Part shown: piece by piece, positions 1 through 5,725 of the stretch
Layout: the number at the start of each line of letters is the position of its first letter
How positions within the stretch are numbered: position 1 is the first letter of the stretch
Source of the DNA: Alistipes sp.
GTDB taxonomy: Bacteria > Bacteroidota > Bacteroidia > Bacteroidales > Rikenellaceae
Reading direction: 5' to 3'
NCBI GenBank assembly: GCA_031285485.1
Contig: JAITWC010000033.1
Coordinates: 1-7,211 of the forward strand
DNA length: 7,211 nucleotides
Program-made: the position numbers and the translations under genes
The notes under the pieces: generated by a model
Told to the model about the DNA's origin: nothing
Databases searched by the model: none
The model's input: the letters and a program-made list of their open reading frames with translations, nothing else

Positions 1-1
1 G

Positions 2-2254
2 AGCGACGGGGCGCTCGCCCGCTACCTCGCGGCCTACGACATACTCGCGGGCACCTCCGACACGTGGCACTGGGTGAAGGCGTGTTTCAGCATCGGCGAG
101 ACTTACATAAACCTCGGCGACCACCGCCGCGCCAAACGCTACTTAGACGAGGGACTGCGCGCCGCCGAAGGTATCCGCTCGCCGGCCTACATCGAACAGG
201 CCTACTCCCTGCTCTCGGACTACCACTACGTGCTGGGTGACTACCGCGCCTCGCGCGACGAACTGCGGCTCAGCCGCGCGTGGGCCGACACCGTGCGCCG
301 CCACCTGGAAACCAACCGCATGCTCGAACCGCAGGTGGAGTACCGCACGGCGCAGTACACCCGCCGGATCGAGGAGTTAGACGCGCGCAACCGCGAGCAC
401 CGCATACGGACGCGCTACGGCACTGCTATGGGCGCGCTCGTCCTCATCGTGCTGGTTGGACTCGTTGCGCTGCTGACCTGGAAGCGCAGGCTGGAGCGGC
501 GCGAGGCCGCCGGGGTGCGCGAACTGGAGCGGATGCGCTCCAACTTCTTCACCAACATCACCCACGAGTTCCGCACGCCGCTCACCATGATCCTCGGCTA
601 CTCCGCCCGCCTGCGCGACAGGTTCGCGGAGGGCGCGACACCCGGCCCCGCCGACGCGGAGCAGCTGGCGGCCATCGAACGCAACGGCGGCACGCTGCTG
701 CGGTTGGTGAACCAGCTGTTGGAGTTCGCCCGCTCGGAGTCGGGCAAGACCGACCTCGCGTGGCGGCGGGGCGACATGGCGGCGCTGCTGCGGGCGGTGG
801 CCGAGCCTTATGAAAAGTCGGCGCGGGACAGCGGCGTGGCGCTCTCGGTGGCCGGCGTGACGCGCGAACTGGTGGCCGACCACGCGCCGGAGGGGCTGAA
901 GACGGTCTTCGGCAATCTGCTGTCGAACGCCATCCGCCACACGCCGGCGGGCGGGCGCGTCGAGATGCTGCTGCGCCCCGAGGCGGACTGGCGGCGGTTT
1001 GCCGTCACGGTGCGCGACACCGGCGAGGGCATCGCGCCGGAGAACCTGCCGCGCATCTTCGAGCTGTACTACACCTCGGCGGAGGGGGGAATGGGCATCG
1101 GCCTCGCGCTGACCCGCCAGTTGGTCGAGGAGATGGGCGGCACGATCGCCGTGGCGAGCGCTCCGGGACGCGGAACCGAGTTCACCGTCTCGCTGCCCCT
1201 CTCAACCCCCGCCGCAACCCGCTCCGGGAGCAAAAAGGCGGTTGCATCACTCGATGCAACCGGCAAATCGACCGAAATCACACTTGCATCACCAGATGCA
1301 ACGACCAGCGACACCTCGGAGCCTCTTGCATCAATGGATGCAACGATGAACGAACCCTCGCGGGTACTTGCATCAACGGATGCAACCACCAACGAACCCT
1401 CGCCGCCCCTTGCGCCGGTCGATGCAACCGGTTCCGAGAGTGAAAAGCTACTTTCCGCCGCGGCGGACGGCGACAAACCAGTGGTGCTCGTGGTGGAGGA
1501 CAACCGCGACGTGGCGAACTACATCGCCACGGTGCTCGGCGAGCGGTACGCGGTGCTCCACGCCGCCGACGGCGCGGAAGGTTTCGAGATGGCCGAGCGC
1601 CACGTGCCCGACCTGATCATCACCGACGTGATGATGCCCGAAAAGGAGGGCTACGAACTGACCGCCGACCTGCGGGCGTCGCTCGCCACCTCGCACATCC
1701 CCGTCATAATGCTCACGGCCAAAGCGACCGACGACGACCGCATCGAGGGTATCCGCACCGGCGCCGACGCCTACCTCGTCAAGCCGTTCAACGAACAGGA
1801 ACTAACCGTGCGCATCGAAAAGCTGCTCGAAAACCGCGCGCGGCTGCAACGGATCTACTCCGGCGCGCTGCCGGACGGCAATTTCGGGAGCGCCGGCGCC
1901 GCCGGCGCGGAGGGTGTCGCCGAACACGACAGGGATTTCATCGCCCGCATGCTGGTGGTGATAAACAGTCACCTCGACGACGAAGCGTGGTCGCCCGACG
2001 GACTGGCGGACGAGATGTGTCTGAGCCGCTCGCAGCTCTACCGCAAAGTGAAGGCCATGACCGGGGACACGGTGTTCTCGTTCGTGACCAAAGTGCGGCT
2101 GGAACGGGCCAGACTGCTGCTCTCGGAAGGCGGGCCGAGCATAAAGGAGGTCGCCTACGCCTGCGGGTTCAGCGACATGAGCTACTTCGCGCGCTCGTTC
2201 AAAAGCGCGTTCGGCCGCACACCCTCGCAGTTTGCGAAAACGGCCGGATCGTAA
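2..2254 (+). CDS. Hybrid two-component sensor kinase/response regulator with TPR sensor and AraC-type output (5' partial)
   Basis: One-protein phosphorelay of the Bacteroidetes HTCS type. The frame is open to the left edge, so the true start is outside; the GTG at 74 is only the first possible internal start. Counting visible residues from nt 2 (750 in total): TPR-like helices about 1-110, a coiled segment, one membrane helix about 141-160, a HisKA domain with the phospho-acceptor His at 188 (NITHEFRTPL), an HATPase domain with N box NLLSNAIRHTP (about 305), G1 DTGEGI (339) and G2 GMGIGLAL (about 363), a repeat linker 414-483, a receiver domain with ED acid pair, phospho-acceptor Asp 542 (ITDVMMP) and Lys 594 (LVKPF), and an AraC double helix-turn-helix about 645-745. 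All key catalytic residues are present. The sensor is TPR-like rather than the beta-propeller of classical carbohydrate HTCS, so the ligand is unknown. It probably controls the adjacent downstream lipoprotein operon (inference). Family assignment is confident; the target is not. Confidence 0.95.
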   Translation, partial: SDGALARYLAAYDILAGTSDTWHWVKACFSIGETYINLGDHRRAKRYLDEGLRAAEGIRSPAYIEQAYSLLSDYHYVLGDYRASRDELRLSRAWADTVRRHLETNRMLEPQVEYRTAQYTRRIEELDARNREHRIRTRYGTAMGALVLIVLVGLVALLTWKRRLERREAAGVRELERMRSNFFTNITHEFRTPLTMILGYSARLRDRFAEGATPGPADAEQLAAIERNGGTLLRLVNQLLEFARSESGKTDLAWRRGDMAALLRAVAEPYEKSARDSGVALSVAGVTRELVADHAPEGLKTVFGNLLSNAIRHTPAGGRVEMLLRPEADWRRFAVTVRDTGEGIAPENLPRIFELYYTSAEGGMGIGLALTRQLVEEMGGTIAVASAPGRGTEFTVSLPLSTPAATRSGSKKAVASLDATGKSTEITLASPDATTSDTSEPLASMDATMNEPSRVLASTDATTNEPSPPLAPVDATGSESEKLLSAAADGDKPVVLVVEDNRDVANYIATVLGERYAVLHAADGAEGFEMAERHVPDLIITDVMMPEKEGYELTADLRASLATSHIPVIMLTAKATDDDRIEGIRTGADAYLVKPFNEQELTVRIEKLLENRARLQRIYSGALPDGNFGSAGAAGAEGVAEHDRDFIARMLVVINSHLDDEAWSPDGLADEMCLSRSQLYRKVKAMTGDTVFSFVTKVRLERARLLLSEGGPSIKEVAYACGFSDMSYFARSFKSAFGRTPSQFAKTAGS
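1241..1450 (+). repeat. Five tandem 42-bp units with internal inverted repeats, in the kinase-receiver linker
   Basis: Five in-frame units start at 1241, 1283, 1325, 1367 and 1409, each exactly 42 bp (14 codons, consensus [LV]ASxDATxxExSxx). Each holds a dyad TTGCATC-4 nt-GATGCAA, with left arms beginning at 1242, 1284, 1326, 1368 and 1410. Units 1-4 have perfect 7-bp arms. Unit 1 extends to a perfect 10-bp stem (CGGTTGCATC, 4 nt, GATGCAACCG). Unit 5 has a degenerate left arm (TTGCGCC). The dyad cores are far more conserved than the spacers between them. The encoded stretch is a low-complexity Ser/Thr/Asp/Ala linker between the HATPase and receiver domains, so unit number could change without breaking the frame. 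Confidence 0.95.
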
Positions 2255-2308
2255 ACGCCCTCCCCGCGCACCGTACACAGACCTCCCCCACGCCACGATG
2301 TTTCGCGT

Positions 2309-2338
2309 CCGCACCCCGCCCCGGGTGCGGGCTTTTTT
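2309..2338 (+). terminator. Intrinsic terminator of the hybrid regulator gene
   Basis: A perfect 8-bp stem, CCGCACCC (2309-2316) pairing with GGGTGCGG (2323-2330), with a 6-nt loop, is followed by GC and six T residues (2333-2338). It lies 54 bases after the regulator's TAA. This separates the regulator's transcript from the downstream operon. Confidence 0.9.
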
Positions 2339-2363
2339 CGTCCCCCGCCGGCGAAAAAAGCGC

Positions 2364-2405
2364 ACAATGCGACTGTCAGTCCACACGATGCGACTGTCAG
2401 TCCAC
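2364..2405 (+). promoter_or_regulatory. Two abutting 21-bp direct repeats, each with an 11-bp palindrome: candidate operator
   Basis: Two adjacent 21-bp units (2364-2384 and 2385-2405) are identical at 20 of 21 positions; they differ only at the third base (ACAATG versus ACGATG). Each contains the palindrome GACTGTCAGTC (2371-2381 and 2392-2402; 5-bp arms around a central T). The 21-bp pitch is two helical turns, which puts both sites on one face of the DNA. The second unit ends 20 bp before the -7 box, overlapping where a -33 element should be, and no TTTG is seen there. This is the geometry expected of an activator site; AraC-type regulators often bind paired direct repeats. Binding by the upstream hybrid regulator is inferred. 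Confidence 0.7.
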
Positions 2406-2425
2406 TCCGTTCGCTTCACACGGGA

Positions 2426-2433
2426 TACCTTTG
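2426..2433 (+). promoter_or_regulatory. Bacteroidetes-type -7 box (TAnnTTTG)
   Basis: TACCTTTG matches the Bacteroidetes primary sigma factor -7 consensus TAnnTTTG exactly. It lies 20 bases before the ATG at 2454, which would leave a leader of only about 10-15 nt. No convincing -33 TTTG is present at the expected distance, consistent with dependence on an activator bound at the repeats just upstream. Confidence 0.7.
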
Positions 2434-2453
2434 CGTCAAACAATCGACGCGCC

Positions 2454-2693
2454 ATGGACAGGAAGATAAAAAAGATGATCGAAGCGCGGCGCGAGGTCGT
2501 GGAACAGTACTACGACCTGCCACCCGACGAACAGCGCAAGGCCGAGGAGTTCTTCGCGCGAATGGAGCGGTGCGGCGACCGCTGCCGCGACCTGACGGAG
2601 TTCCGGACGCTGTTCACCACCCAGACCATGTACCGGGAGTACAACCTCATGCTGATGGAGTTCTCGGCATACGTCAAAACCAACACTGATTAA
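2454..2693 (+). CDS. Small helical protein of unknown function (79 aa), first gene of the putative operon
   Basis: I do not recognise a family. The protein is charged and looks almost wholly helical, starting MDRKIKKMIEARREVVEQ, with no signal peptide or membrane segment, so it is probably cytoplasmic. A Cys pair in CGDRC (about residues 39-43) could be a redox or metal pair but is too little to assign a role. The ATG at 2454 is chosen because it sits just after the TAnnTTTG box. The same frame is open further upstream to 2232, but that would run through the regulator's stop, the terminator and the operator repeats. The gene ends 23 bases before the next start and is probably co-transcribed with it. 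Its leading position suggests a regulatory or accessory role for the surface proteins, but nothing in the sequence proves this. Confidence 0.75.
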   Translation: MDRKIKKMIEARREVVEQYYDLPPDEQRKAEEFFARMERCGDRCRDLTEFRTLFTTQTMYREYNLMLMEFSAYVKTNTD

Positions 2694-2716
2694 CCTTAAT
2701 AATACAGACACCAAAG

Positions 2717-4435
2717 ATGAAAAGATTTTCGACCCTGGCCGCCCTTGTCACAGTGGCATGCGCGGCGACACTGAACTCCTGCCAGAAAGGCACCGAGACG
2801 ACTCCGACCGACGGCGATCCCGTCGAAGTGAGGTTCACCGGCGATCTCGCCGCCGTGCAAACCCGCGTGGGCGGGCCCTCGGGCAACGTGTGGGACGAGG
2901 GCGACCCCATCGGGGTCTACATGTACGATGCCGGGGCGGGTACGCTGTCTGAGTCGAGCGCCCTCGTGTTCAATAAACTCTACACGGCATCCGCTGGCAC
3001 CTCCGCCACCTTCGCCCCCGACGGCGGCACGCCGCTCTACTATCCGGCCGACGGCGGCAATGTGAAGTTCGTGGCCTACCATCCCCACAGTGCGGCCTCG
3101 AACATTTACAATGTTCCCATCAATACGCGGGACCAGAGCAACCAGTCGGCCCTCGACGTGCTCTACGCCGCACCCGCGGCGAGCTACAACCGGCTTTCGA
3201 CCGGAGCGGTGGCGCTGCAGTTCAGGCACGTGATGTCGAAACTCGTCTTCAACATCTCGGGCGACCAAAGCGTGGACACACCCGTGGCGGGCGGCGTCAC
3301 GGTGTCTATCTCAGGGCATATCACATCAGGCAGACTTCATCTGCCAGACGGTTCGGTGGACGGATCGCCGGGTATGCCTGTCGAGTTTGCGGCCTCGGGC
3401 ACGGGCGAGACCGTCTCGGCCGAGGCTACGGTGATCCCGGGCTCCACGGCGGGCGTCGAGCTGCTGTTCATCAACAACGCCGGTGAGTCGTTCACCTGTT
3501 CGCTCCCCACCGCGCACACCGCGTGGGAGCCGGGCAAGCGGTACACCTACACGGTGACGCTGCGCTCGGGCAGGGTCGAGGCGGCCATCACCGGAGAGAT
3601 CGACGAGTGGACTGACGCCGGCGAATTCCCCATCACGGGCGTGAACGAAGAAGATCCCGTTGCGGGCTCGATGAGCCTCACCGCGCAGACCGGCGCCGAG
3701 GAAGCCGACAACACGGTCGCTTTCGGGCTGGGCGGCCCGGGCACGGCCACCGTCGACTGGGGCGATGGCACGAGCGACACATACAGGCTCGGAACCGACT
3801 TAACTCAAATCGCCCACACCTACACCGACGGACTTTCCTCGCACTCTGTCGGCATCAGCGGCGGTGGCATCAAGCGCGCGTCATTCGGCCCGACGATAAC
3901 CGCGGTAACTCCGAGCGGTAACCCCGCGCTGGAGGTTCTGGAGACTTACGGGCCGCTGGAAGTGCTGGACGTGTACACCAACGGCGCGCTCAAATATTTG
4001 CACGTCAACAATAGCCTGCTCGCATCGATCAACACGGGCGGCAATCCCGCGCTGGAAATCATAGTCCTGTCAGACAACGCGCAGCTCATGTCACTCGATC
4101 TCTCCGGTAACTCCGCGTTGGAGTCGGCAACCTTGCAGGGCAACACGTCGCTGACCGAACTCGACCTGAGCGGCAAAACCGCCTTGAGGAGCCTGAATTG
4201 CAACGGCAACGGACTGCAAAACATAAGCGTCGCGGGATGCGTTTTGTTGAGGAGTATCCCGTGCAGAGATAACCGGATGGACGCCGCCGCGCTCAACGCC
4301 CTGTTCGGCTCGCTGCCCGACTACTCCGCCGAGGCCGAGCATTATGCCGGTGTATACATTGGCGGCAACCCGGGAGCCGCCGACTGCGACCCCGACATCG
4401 CCACCGCCAAACACTGGGATGTGCGCACAAATTAA
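2717..4435 (+). CDS. Fimbrillin-family lipoprotein with PKD-like and leucine-rich-repeat domains
   Basis: Predicted exported lipoprotein of 572 residues: a type II signal peptide with lipidation Cys at residue 22 (LNSCQK). Next comes a fimbrillin-like region (about 35-300) with the typical TRVGG...WDEGDPIGVYMYD opening, LQFRHVMSKLVFNIS centre and closing ITGEIDEWTD; such proteins form or cap pili in Bacteroidales. A PKD-like segment follows around residue 346 (VDWGDGTSDTY). The C-terminal part (about 405-530) is a leucine-rich-repeat array with recurring NPALE, LDLSGN and LTELDLSG motifs. It likely acts on the outer surface as an adhesin or pilus-associated subunit (inference). The fimbrillin-plus-LRR architecture suggests a tip or anchored adhesin rather than a plain shaft subunit. 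The start is well placed after an A-rich leader, 23 bases from the preceding stop. Family of the N-terminal domain is confident; the exact role is not. Confidence 0.88.
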   Translation: MKRFSTLAALVTVACAATLNSCQKGTETTPTDGDPVEVRFTGDLAAVQTRVGGPSGNVWDEGDPIGVYMYDAGAGTLSESSALVFNKLYTASAGTSATFAPDGGTPLYYPADGGNVKFVAYHPHSAASNIYNVPINTRDQSNQSALDVLYAAPAASYNRLSTGAVALQFRHVMSKLVFNISGDQSVDTPVAGGVTVSISGHITSGRLHLPDGSVDGSPGMPVEFAASGTGETVSAEATVIPGSTAGVELLFINNAGESFTCSLPTAHTAWEPGKRYTYTVTLRSGRVEAAITGEIDEWTDAGEFPITGVNEEDPVAGSMSLTAQTGAEEADNTVAFGLGGPGTATVDWGDGTSDTYRLGTDLTQIAHTYTDGLSSHSVGISGGGIKRASFGPTITAVTPSGNPALEVLETYGPLEVLDVYTNGALKYLHVNNSLLASINTGGNPALEIIVLSDNAQLMSLDLSGNSALESATLQGNTSLTELDLSGKTALRSLNCNGNGLQNISVAGCVLLRSIPCRDNRMDAAALNALFGSLPDYSAEAEHYAGVYIGGNPGAADCDPDIATAKHWDVRTN

Positions 4436-4467
4436 CCGTAAACAATCACTTTTAAATCACAAAAACC

Positions 4468-5205
4468 ATGAAAAAATTATTCGTTATCTGTCTGCTGACC
4501 GTCATCGGGCACACCGCCTACGCCCAGGACGTGATCACACTGAGGAGCGGCAACGAGATCAAAGGAAAGGTGATCGAAATATCGGACTCCGATATCCGCT
4601 ACAAGCGCGCCGAGAACCTCGACGGGCCGACCGTGGTGCTTCCGCGCGCCGACGTCTTGGCCATTAATTACGAGAACGGCACGCGCGAGGTGATCAACCC
4701 CATCGCCGCGGCCACACCCGCACCCGCACCCGCACCGTCTACCGCCACTCCCCAGCCGACCCCCGCTCCTCAACCTGCCGTAGTACTTCAGCCGGCCGCC
4801 GTTCCTCAGCGGGCCGCCGCCCCGCCCACGGCCATCGTCCGTACGGGCGACCTGCTTCGCGACATGCAAAACTTCGGCCCCGACCTGTACGCGCAGTACA
4901 TGGCCGGGCGCAGGCTGGCACGAGGCGGCTGGTGGTGCGCCGGAAGCGGCCTGTTTTGCACCCTGGTGGGAGGATACGTGATGAGCATTAGTTACTACGA
5001 TAGTACATATTCCACGGGCGTCACCAGCGTCGTCGTAGGGTCGTTGTTCATCGCCACGGGCATTACCGGGATATGTATCGGCGGAAGCCGCAAGCGTGCC
5101 GCCGTCAACGAGTTCAACGCGAGGTACGCCCTGCGGCAGCCCGCCGCGCCGCAGTTCCGGCTCAATGTGCATGGCACGGGTGTCGGGCTGGCAATGGTGT
5201 TCTGA
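4468..5205 (+). CDS. Exported protein with N-terminal beta domain, proline-rich linker and two hydrophobic segments, function unknown
   Basis: 245 residues. A signal peptide (1-19, cleavage after AYA, leaving Gln20) is followed by a short beta-rich domain (20-80: DVITLRSGNEIKGKVIEIS, DIRYKR, NLDGPTVVLPRADV, INYENGTRE). This pattern recurs in uncharacterised secreted Bacteroidetes proteins. Residues 82-120 are a Pro/Ala/Gln linker, partly encoded by three perfect ACCCGC hexamers (4716-4733). Two hydrophobic segments (about 154-176 and 184-205) end in a basic GGSRKR stretch. The tail RLNVHGTGVGLAMVF ends in an aromatic residue like an outer-membrane beta strand, but the helices argue for an inner-membrane or envelope location. 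It starts 32 bases after the fimbrillin gene and probably belongs to the same transcript. No enzymatic motif is visible. Confidence 0.85.
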   Translation: MKKLFVICLLTVIGHTAYAQDVITLRSGNEIKGKVIEISDSDIRYKRAENLDGPTVVLPRADVLAINYENGTREVINPIAAATPAPAPAPSTATPQPTPAPQPAVVLQPAAVPQRAAAPPTAIVRTGDLLRDMQNFGPDLYAQYMAGRRLARGGWWCAGSGLFCTLVGGYVMSISYYDSTYSTGVTSVVVGSLFIATGITGICIGGSRKRAAVNEFNARYALRQPAAPQFRLNVHGTGVGLAMVF

Positions 5206-5231
5206 AACCAACCTTAAACGCACATGCAACG

Positions 5232-5552
5232 ATGAAGAAACTCCTGCTCATGACCGCACTCGTGGCAGCCGCCTGCGCGGTCATCACACCGTCCTGCAAG
5301 ACGGAAGACCCCGTGCCCGTGGTCTCGATCACCACGCAGCCCACCGCCCCCGCGGGCCTCACCGAGGGCTCCGTCGCGGGCAGCCTCATCGTAGCCGCCT
5401 CCGTCACCGAGGGCGCGGCGGGGGCCGTCTCCGTGCGCACCGCCGCCGTGACCGTTTCGGTGGGGGCTGCGCCCACGGTCTCGATCACCGCGCAACCCCA
5501 CCACCGACAACACGCGCCGGCAGGTGGCGGGCTCGGGCACGGGTGCGTTTAG
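5232..5552 (+). CDS. 5' fragment of the broken surface lipoprotein: signal peptide and Ig-like region
   Basis: 106-residue reading frame beginning MKKLLLMTALVAAACAV. It has a lipoprotein-type signal with Cys at residue 22 (TPSCKTEDP), which resembles the signal of the fimbrillin gene upstream (both have an ALV..ACA core and Cys22). The following VVSITTQPTAPAGLTEGSVAGSL region is the start of a Bacteroidetes Ig-like repeat, and a second TVSITAQP begins 52 codons later. Residues after about 89 (HHRQHAPAGGG...) are out-of-frame translation and probably not native. The ATG at 5232 is chosen by the signal peptide and its 26-base spacing from the preceding stop; upstream in-frame starts lie inside the preceding gene. 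If translated alone it would be a short exported lipopeptide with no adhesive domain. Confidence 0.65.
   Translation: MKKLLLMTALVAAACAVITPSCKTEDPVPVVSITTQPTAPAGLTEGSVAGSLIVAASVTEGAAGAVSVRTAAVTVSVGAAPTVSITAQPHHRQHAPAGGGLGHGCV
5321..5498 (+). repeat. In-frame direct repeat of an Ig-domain start (22-bp copies, 156 bp apart)
   Basis: The 22-bp stretch at 5321-5342 (encoding VSITTQP) recurs at 5477-5498 (VSITAQP) with two mismatches, exactly 156 bp (52 codons) away. After the copies the first continues ACCGCC. The second has one additional C before ACCACC, which is the likely frameshifting base. Confidence 0.75.
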
Positions 5553-5725
5553 CACCACCATCACGGGCCTCAGCTCCGACACGCGCTACTACGCCCGCGC
5601 CTACGTCGTTCACGCGACGGGCACGGTGTACGGCAACGAGATCAACTTCCTGACCGACGCCGCCGCACCCGATCCGGTGCTCCTCGCCCGCCCGGAGCGC
5701 GAGCATCGCCATCGCCCGCGGCGCG

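Noticed and set aside
377..1056. Long antisense open frames within the kinase gene
   Set aside because: They are Arg/Gly/Ala-rich, have no recognisable domain, and are expected by chance opposite a GC-rich coding sequence.
1241..1450. CRISPR array
   Set aside because: Regular short palindromic repeats suggest one at first, but the period is in-frame 42 bp, the spacers are similar to each other, and the units encode a continuous linker in an intact kinase gene.
2232..2453. Longer N-terminus for the 79-residue protein
   Set aside because: The frame is open, but it would overlap the end of the regulator gene and span its terminator, the 21-bp repeats and the promoter box.
3331..3347. GGCAGA-5 nt-TCTGCC hairpin within the fimbrillin gene
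   Set aside because: A 6-bp stem inside coding sequence with no T tract or repetition is within chance expectation.
4716..4733. ACCCGC hexamer repeat as a phase-variation switch
   Set aside because: Only three copies, and a 6-bp unit keeps the frame, so it could change linker length but not switch expression off.
4477..5229. 250-codon antisense frame opposite the envelope protein gene
   Set aside because: Low-complexity Gly/Arg/Cys sequence generated by the complement of the proline-rich linker; the + strand gene has a clear signal peptide and domain pattern.
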